Part shown: positions 56,101-63,953 of the stretch, in pieces
Layout of the letters: the number at the start of each line of letters is the position of its first letter
Position numbering within the stretch: the first letter of the stretch is position 1
From: Xiheimicrobium sp052034585
GTDB lineage: Bacteria; Myxococcota; Myxococcia; Myxococcales; Myxococcaceae
DNA length: 64,000 bases
NCBI GenBank assembly: GCA_052034585.1
Contig: JBPOIJ010000105.1
Span: 51,082-115,081 of the forward strand
Direction of reading: 5' to 3'
Notes under the pieces: generated by a model
Databases searched by the model: none
Told to the model about the DNA's origin: nothing
Seen by the model: only the letters and a program-made list of their open reading frames with translations
Translations under genes and position numbers: made by a program

Positions 56101-57574
56101 GATCGACGATCATGTTCAGCCGATCGGCGTCGTCGGCTGCGTCCTCGAGCGTCACCTTCGCGTCTTCGAGCCAGGCGGTCAGCTTCGGCGCGCCCCACGT
56201 CGGCTTCTTCTCGTCGATGAGCTTGGCGAGCCACTTCGCGCCCTTCGAGATCATCGGCGTCGAGAGCGTGTCGAAGCGCAGCTTGGAAGTGCTCTTCGCC
56301 TCGTTGCGGCTGCGCAGCTCGTTGAGCAAGGCGTTGCCGGTCGTCTTCTTGCGCCAACGTTCACGGGTGTAGAGGCCGACGAGCTCGGTCGAGCGCGCGG
56401 CGATGAAGGGAGACGAGTCGCCGGTGGCCTGCTGGTAGACGCGCCGCTCCGAGGTGCGCAGCTGCTGGGCGATGATCGCGATGAGGCTCCCGCTCACCTG
56501 ATCGACCGGAATCATGTCGAGGATCTTGTCGAACCCCGTCGGCAAGATGCCGCGGCTCTTCATCAGCGCGTAGATGATGGGCGCCGAGGTGGTGAAGCCC
56601 TCGTTCCAGCCGGGGAAGGGGTACTTCTGGGCCGACTCCACGATGCTCGGCCGAACGAGCGCGTAGCGGAGCCCGGGCGTGCTCGCGATTACCTGCTCGC
56701 CGAGCGACTTGGTGTACGTGTACGTGTTCGGCCAACCCCAGTGGGCGGCGCGCTCCATGCCGGCCTCGACGAGGCGGGTCGTCAGCCAGAGCTTTCGCTC
56801 ACGGCCGACCGCGAGCCGCAGCGCCTTCTCGTCGGTGGCGTCGCGCCCTTCGGATTCGAGGCGCTCGATGGCCTTGGTGCGGAAGTCGCTCGCCAGCGCC
56901 TTGTCGTCGGCCTGCTCGCGGAGCCGCGCCACCGTCTTCTCGCAATCGGCCAGCTCCTGCGCGAGCGAGAAGTCGCGCCCGTCGAGCTCACCGCGGCGGG
57001 GGAAGTAGCCGACGACGTCTTCGTCTTCGAACACCAGGCCGGAGCGGTTGCCGGCGACGAAGGCCGTCGACATGTGCACGAGGGGCACGTCCCAGAAGAG
57101 GCAGGCCTCGACGAGGTACTTCACCCCATGGGTGTTGACGTTGAGCCCGACCTCGAGCGACGGGTTGAACGACACCAGGCCGGCGCAGTTCACCACCACG
57201 TCGATCTGGCCCTTGAGCGCGCGGCCGTCGGCCTCGGCGAGCCCCATCCACGGGTCGGTGATGTCACCGTCGAGAATGGTGACCTTCTTCTGCAGCCACT
57301 CGATCGACGCCTGCTCGCTGCCGTACTTGGTGCGCAGCGGCTCGAAGGGCTCGCTGGTCGCCACCTTGTCGAAGAAGCGCGTCTTGGCGTCCTTCGAGCT
57401 GCCCTTGCGGACGAGCACGTAGACGTGGGCGAGGTCTTCTCCGTAGTGGTGGAGCAGCATCGACAAGGAGACCTTGCCGACGAAGCCGGTCGCGCCGGCG
57501 AAGAGCACGCGCTTGCCGGTCAAGATGCGGGTGACGTCCAGCGGGCCGAGCGGGGAAGGCGACGACGAAACCAT
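53162..57574 (-). CDS. Multidomain fatty acyl reductase / acyl-CoA ligase / ACP / acyltransferase (ElbD-like)
   Basis: A 1470-residue multidomain protein. Residues about 15-480 form an NAD(P)-dependent fatty acyl-CoA reductase: GATGFVGK near 27-34, YTKSLGEQV near 300, and a C-terminal extension. Residues about 590-1130 are an AMP-dependent ligase with SLIFTSGTTGVPKGVVLTH near 725, GYGLTEAAP near 910 and a C-terminal LPRTSTRKVKR. An acyl-carrier domain follows, with DLGLDSL near 1160 (Ser for phosphopantetheine). Residues about 1240-1440 are a PlsC-type acyltransferase with NHASHLD near 1280 and FPEGTRS near 1351. The order matches the M. xanthus ether-lipid enzyme ElbD as I recall it. ATG 57574 is at the family N-terminus. 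Confidence 0.88.
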   Translation of the reverse strand: MVSSSPSPLGPLDVTRILTGKRVLFAGATGFVGKVSLSMLLHHYGEDLAHVYVLVRKGSSKDAKTRFFDKVATSEPFEPLRTKYGSEQASIEWLQKKVTILDGDITDPWMGLAEADGRALKGQIDVVVNCAGLVSFNPSLEVGLNVNTHGVKYLVEACLFWDVPLVHMSTAFVAGNRSGLVFEDEDVVGYFPRRGELDGRDFSLAQELADCEKTVARLREQADDKALASDFRTKAIERLESEGRDATDEKALRLAVGRERKLWLTTRLVEAGMERAAHWGWPNTYTYTKSLGEQVIASTPGLRYALVRPSIVESAQKYPFPGWNEGFTTSAPIIYALMKSRGILPTGFDKILDMIPVDQVSGSLIAIIAQQLRTSERRVYQQATGDSSPFIAARSTELVGLYTRERWRKKTTGNALLNELRSRNEAKSTSKLRFDTLSTPMISKGAKWLAKLIDEKKPTWGAPKLTAWLEDAKVTLEDAADDADRLNMIVDLFLPFIWKNRFVYRCDNTRSLYVDMPAHDRAKINWNPETIDWREYFLDVHIPGLAKWVFPGLDEETEKRKVVSAYRDLIELLEASVHAWRHRVAFRYHEADRESRLTYGEVHRYAGRVGSFLIANGVGHQDRVMLLSENRPEWPVSFFGILRAGATSVPVDKELSETEIANIAKRSEAKILLVSEELFAKRPGLAKAFEAVGAPTKVHLLAEALSGDPSKPDGIGAIKRSASPDDAASLIFTSGTTGVPKGVVLTHRNFTSLVAKLAGTFDIGMGDGVLSVLPLHHTFEFSGGFLTPFSRGAEISYLDELTADRIGDVLEGGNITGMVGVPALWQLFHKKVTQEFAQRPRLVEEGFKVLMSVNAELRNRRGINLGKLLFWPVHRKFGGKMKFMISGGSALSDEVHKAFHALGFNLDEGYGLTEAAPVLTVTKAGNKRMANSVGRALPGVEIKIDSPDNDGVGEVIAKGPNVMAGYFQDRDSTEAVLKNGWLHTGDLGRLDPDGNLTLVGRKKDVIIDHNGKNVYPDELEELYQQHEHLKELSIVGLPDEHGGEKVACLAVPDYKDRPREEVKKELDEHFRRVGSDEPFFRRIKVLRYWDGELPRTSTRKVKRPVVVKELQRLEKLGASAEKAKKGSTDESTDWLVQVIADVVQKPASDIHDSSRLQADLGLDSLMLTELGTALEHAGVPSSAAGDLTKIQTVDDLRKVVAAAGRAPKGVKELVIADAESGEKKSDSLELELPEPVAAIGRKALTLGQKSIYGGLFDVEVKGKNFIPQNRNFLVVANHASHLDMGLVKLALGEQGERLVALAARDYFFDTSWKRAYFENFTSLIPMDRQGSLRESLRLAGEALTQGFNLLIFPEGTRSPNGELQEFKPTTGYLSLNFGVDILPLYLKGTYDALPKGAWWPKFEKLEVRIGPAILIDDLRAKAKGLAKSESYRIATKLAEESVRALSVGRTMRSDALPLPAIPARTERSKP

Positions 57575-57649
57575 GCCGCGCGTGTAGCAGGGTCGACGGC
57601 GGTTGAGATCGCCCTTCCACCGCACTCATGACCGAACGGTGTGGGTTTC
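57575..57649. other. Short gap between acyl enzyme and response-regulator genes
   Basis: Seventy-five bases with no gene. No hairpin with a T-run was recognised, so there is no clear Rho-independent terminator for the minus-strand response-regulator gene just upstream of it. Confidence 0.3.
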
Positions 57650-58582
57650 TCAGCGGGAGCCGACGGCCGCCATCAAGGTGTCGGCGGTGGCGGGTTTCTC
57701 GACCAGCTGGTGAGCGACTCCCGCCGCGAGGGCGGCTTGGGCCTGGGGCGGCAGCGAGCCGGAGTGGAGCACTCGCCGCACGGCAGGCCAGCGACGGGTG
57801 ATCTCCTCGAGCAGCTCGAGGCCGTCTCGTTCGGGCATCACGTAGTCGCTCACCACCGCGTCGAACTCCCGCGTCTCGAGGAGGCGGATGGCGTCGTCGG
57901 CGCTCACCGCGACCGTCAGCTCGGCGCGGCCCTTGAGGAGGCGCGTGAGGCCACGGGCCACCAACGGCTCGTCGTCGACCAACAGCACCCGCGGCATCGC
58001 GATCAGCGGCTTGGGGCTCGGCGCGAGGCGCGACGCCCACGACAACGAGATGCGGGTCTCCGCCGCGCCCTTCCAGCGCGCCGACGCCAGGTTCGCCCGA
58101 ACTGCGCGCCCTCCGCTCGCGGCGAGCAGCTCCTCGAAGAAGCCCACCGTCTGCCAGGTCGCCGCCTCCTCGGCCGCGGCGCTCATTCCGTAGTCCACGA
58201 CGACCAAGGCGTCGGAGTCGTCGACCGCGTCGAGCTGCAGCGCAGGAAAGTCGAAGAACGAGACGAAGAAGTTCGAGAAGCGCATCACCGACTCGCGCGG
58301 GTCGTTCGCGCTCGCGACTTCGGGAACGAAGGTGAGAATGTTCTGCACCTGGGTGCGGCCCCAGAGCCGAATCGAGTCGGTCTCCCGGCCGACGACGTTC
58401 GCCAAGATGTGGAGGCCCAGGCGCTCGAAGAGCTCCATCGCGTACCACTCGTCCGGCTGGATGCGCGACTCGATGACGGCTCGCTCGTCGGCGGTGACGT
58501 GGGTGCGCCAGTCCTTCCACTCGCGCCGCACCATGCGCACGTAGTCAGCGAAGAGAATGCCTCGTACTCGTCGGCCCGACAT
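57650..58582 (-). CDS. Response regulator with N-terminal myxobacterial sensor-like domain
   Basis: A 310-residue protein. Residues about 1-185 are alpha-helical with WYAMELFERLGLHILANVVG and FFVSFFDFPALQLD segments. They resemble, in pattern, domains common in myxobacteria (the TIGR02265/DUF2378 type), which are distantly similar to haem-NO-binding helical domains; this is a tentative match. Residues 196-310 are a receiver domain with LLVDDEP, phosphoacceptor Asp in AVVSDYVMPERDG and a C-terminal KP. There is no DNA-binding output domain, so it signals by interaction. Start ATG 58582 is listed; ATG 58633 and 58630 are alternatives. It is divergent from the M1-like peptidase. Confidence 0.72.
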   Translation of the reverse strand: MSGRRVRGILFADYVRMVRREWKDWRTHVTADERAVIESRIQPDEWYAMELFERLGLHILANVVGRETDSIRLWGRTQVQNILTFVPEVASANDPRESVMRFSNFFVSFFDFPALQLDAVDDSDALVVVDYGMSAAAEEAATWQTVGFFEELLAASGGRAVRANLASARWKGAAETRISLSWASRLAPSPKPLIAMPRVLLVDDEPLVARGLTRLLKGRAELTVAVSADDAIRLLETREFDAVVSDYVMPERDGLELLEEITRRWPAVRRVLHSGSLPPQAQAALAAGVAHQLVEKPATADTLMAAVGSR

Positions 58583-58706
58583 TCGGCGCGCACTATGGTT
58601 GACCGCTTTCGCGCGAGAAAGGTCCACCATCACCGGAAAGGTGCGACGCGGTCATACGTGCTCCGAAGCGCGCCAAGCCCGCCTCCCTGGAGGGTCTGAG
58701 TCCTTG
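58583..58706. promoter_or_regulatory. Divergent region with ribosome-binding site of the peptidase gene
   Basis: GGAGGG at 58689-58694 on the plus strand is a strong ribosome-binding site. It is nine bases from TTG 58704 and 12 bases from GTG 58707. No promoter boxes were recognised. Confidence 0.45.
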
Positions 58707-60440
58707 GTGGCGCGACGGAATCGGGCGACGCTCGGTCCGCTCGTGACGTCGCTCCTTCCGCTCCTCTTGCTGACCGCTTCGCCCGAGGCGCTCCCGGCCG
58801 AGCTCCAGCTCGGGCTCAAGTCGCTTCGGCCGCAGGAGCTCGCGCGCCTCGAGAAGGCCGTCGGGCCGGTCGCCGAGCTGCCGCTCTACCGCGCCGATCT
58901 CACCGTCGACGTCGCCTTCAAGAAGGTCGTCGGGCGTGTCGCGCTCACCTGGACGGTGACGGCCGAACCACTCGACGAGCTCTACCTTCGGGTGACGCCC
59001 AACGCCGCCCACCCCGAGACGGTGACGTTGCTCAACGCCGCGGTGAACGGGCAGGCGGCGGTGCTGGAGCACCCCGACGCGACGCTCTATCGAGTCAAGC
59101 TGCCAGTCGAGGCGATCGCCGGCACCGCCGTGCAGCTCGAGGTGCAGCTCCAGGCGAAGCTCCCCGAGCTGAGCAACCTGCAGGACGAGGTGGCCGATCA
59201 CGGCGCCTTCGCGCTCACCGCCGACTTCGTCTCGCTGGTGGGCATCGTGCCGATGGTGCCGCCGCAGAAGGCGAACGGTGAGCTGTTCGGGCCTCCCTCG
59301 GGCCTGGGCGATCTCGCCGCGTTCGCGCCGTCGTCCTTCATGGTGAGCGTCTCGGTGCCGCGCGGCTTCTCGGCGGTGATGCCCGGCGTCTCGTTGGGCG
59401 AGGTCCCCGAGCCCTCTGGCCGCGTTCGGTTCACCAGCACCATCGTCGGGGCGCGCGACTTCCCCGTCTTCGTCGCCAAGAACCTCGAGAAGCAGAGCGC
59501 GATGGTTGGAGACGTGGCGGTCGAAGTCTTCGCCACCAAGGGCGCCTCACAGGCGAAGACCGCGCTCGAGGCCGCCACCTTCGGGCTCAAGCAGCTCGAC
59601 AAGCGCGTCGGCCCGTATCCCTTCACCAGCCTGCGGGTCGTCGAGGCGCCGTTGGCGCGAGGCGCCGGCGGCATGGAGTTTCCCGGCCTGGTGACGGTCG
59701 CTTCGTCGCTCCTCTCGGGTGCGGGCGATCCTCTCGCGGCGCTGGGGCTCGACGGGCTGGTGTCGGACCCGGCGCTCGCGGCGATGGTGGCGCCGATGCT
59801 CAAGGGGCTCCTCCAGTCGTCGCTCGAGTTCACCGTGATGCACGAGCTCGGGCATCAGTATGCGGCGTGCCTGGTGGGTTCCGACGCGGTGGACGAGCCG
59901 GCCGCCGACGAGCCGCTCGCTCAACATCTCGGGTTGCTCTTGCTCGAGTGGAAGCGGGGGAAGAAGACCGCCAACGAAGTGCGAGAGAGCCAGGTGAAGA
60001 CGGCGTACCAGCTCTGGCGAATGACTGGCGGGCGCGACACCAAGGCCAACCAGCGCACCGGCGAGTTCGGCTCGAACCTCGAGTACGCGGGCATCGTCTA
60101 CGGGAAGGCGCCGCTCCTCTACGACGCGCAGCGCAAGCTCGTCGGGGACGAGGCGTGGGAGCGCAGCCTCAAGGCCTACGTCGAGGCGCACCGCTACAAG
60201 TGGGTCACCTCGAAGACGCTGACCGAGGTCGCGGCCAAGACAGTGCCGGCCAAGGCACGCCAGCTCGAGGCGCTGCGCACCCGCTGGCTCGAAGAGCTCC
60301 ACGGTGACGAGGACGTCGGCCGGCTCGATCTCGAAGACGTCTTTCGCCGCTCTGGAGCTGGCAAAGGCACCGACCTCCAGCTCGACCCCGCGACGATGCA
60401 GATGGTGGAAGAGCTCCTCAAGCAGCTCGGCGGCGAGTGA
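58707..60440 (+). CDS. M1-family zinc metallopeptidase-like protein
   Basis: A 577-residue exported protein. The N-terminus carries Arg residues and a hydrophobic run (LVTSLLPLLLLTASP), fitting a signal peptide. The zinc motif is HELGH at about 379-383 with the third ligand Glu 18 residues later (near 402), exactly the M1 spacing. The exopeptidase motif GAMEN is represented by GGMEFPG near 321, keeping the Glu but with Phe in the Asn position. The tail adds a helical region. It probably degrades peptides in the periplasm or outside the cell. GTG 58707 is used; TTG 58704 fits the ribosome-binding site slightly better, and GTG 58743 is also possible. Confidence 0.8.
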   Translation: MARRNRATLGPLVTSLLPLLLLTASPEALPAELQLGLKSLRPQELARLEKAVGPVAELPLYRADLTVDVAFKKVVGRVALTWTVTAEPLDELYLRVTPNAAHPETVTLLNAAVNGQAAVLEHPDATLYRVKLPVEAIAGTAVQLEVQLQAKLPELSNLQDEVADHGAFALTADFVSLVGIVPMVPPQKANGELFGPPSGLGDLAAFAPSSFMVSVSVPRGFSAVMPGVSLGEVPEPSGRVRFTSTIVGARDFPVFVAKNLEKQSAMVGDVAVEVFATKGASQAKTALEAATFGLKQLDKRVGPYPFTSLRVVEAPLARGAGGMEFPGLVTVASSLLSGAGDPLAALGLDGLVSDPALAAMVAPMLKGLLQSSLEFTVMHELGHQYAACLVGSDAVDEPAADEPLAQHLGLLLLEWKRGKKTANEVRESQVKTAYQLWRMTGGRDTKANQRTGEFGSNLEYAGIVYGKAPLLYDAQRKLVGDEAWERSLKAYVEAHRYKWVTSKTLTEVAAKTVPAKARQLEALRTRWLEELHGDEDVGRLDLEDVFRRSGAGKGTDLQLDPATMQMVEELLKQLGGE

Positions 60441-60443
60441 GCG

Positions 60444-61709
60444 CTACCGTCGCGAGAACCGCCTGAGCAACGCGTCGAAGAGCGCCGCCGGATCGCGCAG
60501 ATCGCTCGAGGGCCTCAGCGGGTTCGTCTCGAGTTCCTTCCGGAGCATGGAGGCGGCCTCGGGCGAGATCGGCGCCGCCAGCTCGAAGAAGCGCTCCGCT
60601 GACGAGGCGAACCCGCGGCGCAGGCACTCCATCGCCACCGCGAGGGCCTGGTCGGTCGCGAGCGGGCCCTGGTAGTCGAGCACTGAGAGGAGCGAGAGCT
60701 GTGGGTTCGGCCGTGGGGCCTTCAGCATTCGGAACAGCTCGTCGACGAGGGCCTTCGCTTCGGACTTGCGGTTCGCCGCCTGTGCCGTGAGGAGCTGGGC
60801 CATGAAGGCGCGCGCCGAGGCACGGCGGACGAAGGTGCGCACGCTCGTCGTCGCTTCCTTCGCGCGTTCCTTGCGGGGTGGCTTGCCGATGACAGCCTTC
60901 GTCTCCCTCAGCTCGGCTGCGCGGGTGGCGATTCGATCGTCGAGCTCGAGGGGGTCGAAGGCTGCGTCGAAGGCCCGGAGGCTCGGACGACGACGAAGGG
61001 CGCGCACCGCCCGCAGGGTGCCGTCCCACGTCAACGACGCGTGAATCGGCGAGCGGCAGCGCGTGCAGCGGGTCACCCAGAGCACGCGCTGGGTTGCTCG
61101 CCGGGCGAGGGTGAGCCGGAACCAACCACTCGGTGCTTCGCGCGGGTCGACGGCGAAGGAGGGCGGCGCGAGGTCGTCGGCCGGAACCTCTGCTTCGCCT
61201 TCGGCGAACGAGGGGACTCGACGGGTGAGATCGAGCTCGTTGCGATGGCCGCGCTCGCAGCGGGCGAGGGCGTGGAGCGCCGCGTGCCTCGGCGTCTCGG
61301 CGACGCGCAGTCGCCCGGTGACGAGGAACGTCGACGCCTGCCTCACCTCGAGCGAGCTGCTCGCGCGAACCTCATGGTGGTAGCGCGAAGGCGGCGTCTG
61401 GGGGCCGTAGCGAACCTCGTACTCCCAGAAGGGGTCGAGGAAGAGCGCCGAGCGGCGGCGGCGTCGGGCGAGCGCGGCGGCGAGCGCGTCACGCAGCGGC
61501 GCGTTGGTGGCGACCACCCACCAGGTCGGCTCGACCTGCGCGATGGACAGCCACGTTCCCTTGCAGTCGACCGGCGCCTTGGTGGTGGGCGTCAGCCGCC
61601 CGCCCCAGCCAGCGAGCGCGCGTCGCACGTCCTCCTCCACCGTCGAAGCGTCGCGCCGAGGCCGGGTGAGATACGAGAGGGTGAACTCGGGGGGAACCAG
61701 CAGCTCCAT
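60444..61709 (-). CDS. Unidentified protein, probably the body of a lipoprotein
   Basis: A 421-residue protein not assigned to a family. Residues 1-60 contain a WGGRL...CKGTW region, which suggests a folded N-domain. A CERG...CTRC pair of Cys-containing segments near 147 and 212 may form a metal or disulfide site, and the C-terminal third (about 270-421) is helical. The listed ATG 61709 may not be the true start, because the same frame continues upstream into a lipoprotein-like signal peptide (see 61710-61889). It is convergent with the peptidase gene, three bases apart. The upstream gene is a hybrid histidine kinase on the same strand. Confidence 0.6.
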   Translation of the reverse strand: MELLVPPEFTLSYLTRPRRDASTVEEDVRRALAGWGGRLTPTTKAPVDCKGTWLSIAQVEPTWWVVATNAPLRDALAAALARRRRRSALFLDPFWEYEVRYGPQTPPSRYHHEVRASSSLEVRQASTFLVTGRLRVAETPRHAALHALARCERGHRNELDLTRRVPSFAEGEAEVPADDLAPPSFAVDPREAPSGWFRLTLARRATQRVLWVTRCTRCRSPIHASLTWDGTLRAVRALRRRPSLRAFDAAFDPLELDDRIATRAAELRETKAVIGKPPRKERAKEATTSVRTFVRRASARAFMAQLLTAQAANRKSEAKALVDELFRMLKAPRPNPQLSLLSVLDYQGPLATDQALAVAMECLRRGFASSAERFFELAAPISPEAASMLRKELETNPLRPSSDLRDPAALFDALLRRFSRR

Positions 61710-61889
61710 GGCGCGGCTCTCCCAGGCGCTCGCCTGCCAGACAAGGCCTTTCGAGAAGTCGAGCGGCGGAGGAGCCGGCCCCCCGTTTTCCGGCCCCTCC
61801 GCGCTCGTGCTGGCCGTCCCCCTGCCGTCCCCGCCCCTCGCCAGCAGGCAGCTCGAGAGCAGGAACGATGCCGCGCACCGCCTCGCCAG
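61710..61889 (-). other. In-frame signal-peptide-like extension without a usual start codon
   Basis: Reading the frame of the downstream gene upstream of its ATG gives, after a CTG at 61887-61889, LARRCAASFLLSSC and then a Gly/Pro-rich linker that joins directly to the ATG at 61709. LSSC is a good lipobox (Cys codon at 61848-61850). No ATG, GTG or TTG exists in this frame in the gap; an ATG at 61916-61918 lies one base out of frame. This suggests a CTG start, a frameshift or a sequencing indel. Confidence 0.5.
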
Positions 61890-61980
61890 CTTCTCGCGTC
61901 TTGCCCAGCGCGGCTCATCTCCCCGAGCGGATTGGTGCGCCCGCGCCGTCCGCCTCTCGAACGATGAGAACGCGTTCAGC

Positions 61981-63894
61981 TCACGACGCTGCGCGGGTGG
62001 CGGTCGTGACGGCCCTGCGGAGCGTCGCCTCGAGCGCTTCGGCGGAGTACGGCTTGGGCAGGGTGAGGAAGTTGCCGTCGGGCAGGTCGACGGTGCTGTA
62101 GCCGCTCGAGAGCACGATCGGCAGCGACGGGACGAGCGCGTGGATCAGCTTGCTCGCCTCGAGGCCGTCGAGCTCGGGCATCGTCAGGTCCATCAGCACC
62201 ACGTCGAAGCGCGCTGGGTCGGAGCGCACCACCTCGACCGCGGCGGTGCCACTCGGGGCCTCGACCACCGTGCAGCCCATCGAGGCGAGCAGCCGGCACG
62301 CGCTCCGCCGGAGGAACGGCTCGTCGTCGACGACCAACACTCGAAGCGACAGCGCTTTTGGCCGAGGCGAGGGTGCCGGCGACGCGCTCGCCGGCAGCTC
62401 GGTGGTGACGGGGAGGTACACCGAGAACGTCGACCCGACGCCCACCTGGCTCTCCACCGAGATGGCCCCACCATGCGCCCGGAGAATGCCCGCGAGCGCC
62501 GACAGCCCGAGCCCTCGCCCCGCGCCCTTGGTGCTGAAGAAGGGGTCGAAGATGCGCGCCTGCGTCTCGGCAGAGAGGCCTGCGCCGTCGTCCTGCACCG
62601 AGAAGCGCACGACCTCTCCCTTGGGAATCGTCCCCAGGGTGCCAGGTCGTGAGGTGTCGAAGGTGAGCAGCTCGGTCGAGAGCTTCACCACGCCCGGGCG
62701 GTCTCCGATCGCATCGGCCGCGTTGGTGATGAGGTTCATGACGACTTGCTGGAGCTGGCTCTCGTCCCCCAGCACGAGGGGCCGCTTGGGGGTCAAGGCG
62801 CGCTCGAGGCGCACCTTGCGAGGCACCGTGAGGGTGAGCAGCTGATCGATCGAGCTGACGACCTGATTCAAGTCGACCGGCTCCGTCGCGCGCGAGCCCT
62901 TGCCGGCGTAGGCGAGGAGCTGCCGGGTCAGCATCGTGGCGCGCTCGACGGCGAGGGCGGCGGTCTCGAGCGCTGCGTCCACGTCGTGCCCACGGCGCGC
63001 GAGCTCGAGGCTGGCAGACACTGCGCCCATCAGGTTGTTGAAGTCGTGCGCCACCCCGCCGGCGAGCAACCCGAGCCCCTCGAGCTTCTGCGTCTGGGCA
63101 TGCGCGTTCGAGGCCTCGACCTCGGCCGAGATGTCTCGCACCGCGCCGACGAAGCGCACCGCCCGGCCCGCCGCGTCTCGAACGGTGAGGCCCTTGGAGT
63201 GAACGTGGAGCACGGTCCCGTCCTTCCGGAGGACGCGATGCCGCACGTCGTAGGCCGTCGTGGTGCCCTTCAGCGCCTCCTTCACCGCCCCGAGGACGCG
63301 CGCGCGATCGGCCTTGTGCACGATGGTGTACCAAGGCTTCGGCGGCCATTCGGTGGCTGGGTAGCCGAGCCAGGTGGCCACCTGCGCCGGCGCGAAGATG
63401 GCGCCGGTGCGCAGATCGACGTCCCAGATGAAGTCGCTCGCCGCGCTCACCGCCAGCCGGAGCCGCTCTTCGGCGTCGCGCGCGAGGGCGAGGTTGGCCT
63501 CGAGCTCGGCGCGGAGTCGCCGCTCGGCCTCGCGGCCCTCGGCGCGGCGCTCGAGCTCGGACGGAACCCACGAGCGGGCGAGCCGCATGAGGACGATGAC
63601 GGCCACCACCACGTTCAGCAGCTTCACGACCGTCAGCGCGTTGGGGTCTCCGAGCGCCCTGAACGTCTCGCTGATGACCCCATAGTTCGCGGCCCACAAC
63701 AGCCCAAAGTAGACGCTCTCGACGACGCTCTTGAAGGCGTCGAGCGCGAGGATCACGAGGAGCACCCGAATCAGCGGGTCGTCTTTCACCAGGCGACGGC
63801 TGCGAACGTACAGCCACAGCACGGTGCCCCAGATGATCGCGAGGAGCCCGTAGGTGATGACCGCCGCGAGGCTGCCGCTCAGCGCGACCCCCAT
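61981..63894 (-). CDS. Hybrid sensor histidine kinase with C-terminal receiver
   Basis: A 637-residue kinase. Three hydrophobic segments lie in the first 110 residues (about 8-30, 40-65 and 90-105), without a large periplasmic loop. A coiled-coil segment (about 110-145) leads to a PAS domain (about 145-265). The dimerisation helix carries the phospho-acceptor His in GGVAHDFNNLMG (near 285), followed by the ATPase domain with N-box NLITNAADAI (about 405), DDGAGLS and GRGLGLSAL. The receiver domain has LVVDDEP and the phosphoacceptor Asp in VVLMDLTMPELDG (near 566). No output regulator is adjacent. ATG 63894 begins the first helix. Confidence 0.9.
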   Translation of the reverse strand: MGVALSGSLAAVITYGLLAIIWGTVLWLYVRSRRLVKDDPLIRVLLVILALDAFKSVVESVYFGLLWAANYGVISETFRALGDPNALTVVKLLNVVVAVIVLMRLARSWVPSELERRAEGREAERRLRAELEANLALARDAEERLRLAVSAASDFIWDVDLRTGAIFAPAQVATWLGYPATEWPPKPWYTIVHKADRARVLGAVKEALKGTTTAYDVRHRVLRKDGTVLHVHSKGLTVRDAAGRAVRFVGAVRDISAEVEASNAHAQTQKLEGLGLLAGGVAHDFNNLMGAVSASLELARRGHDVDAALETAALAVERATMLTRQLLAYAGKGSRATEPVDLNQVVSSIDQLLTLTVPRKVRLERALTPKRPLVLGDESQLQQVVMNLITNAADAIGDRPGVVKLSTELLTFDTSRPGTLGTIPKGEVVRFSVQDDGAGLSAETQARIFDPFFSTKGAGRGLGLSALAGILRAHGGAISVESQVGVGSTFSVYLPVTTELPASASPAPSPRPKALSLRVLVVDDEPFLRRSACRLLASMGCTVVEAPSGTAAVEVVRSDPARFDVVLMDLTMPELDGLEASKLIHALVPSLPIVLSSGYSTVDLPDGNFLTLPKPYSAEALEATLRRAVTTATRAAS

Positions 63895-63953
63895 GCGGCC
63901 AACTTACTCCGCTGGGCGGCTTCGTCGAGCAAGGGGTGGCGAACGGCTCGGGG

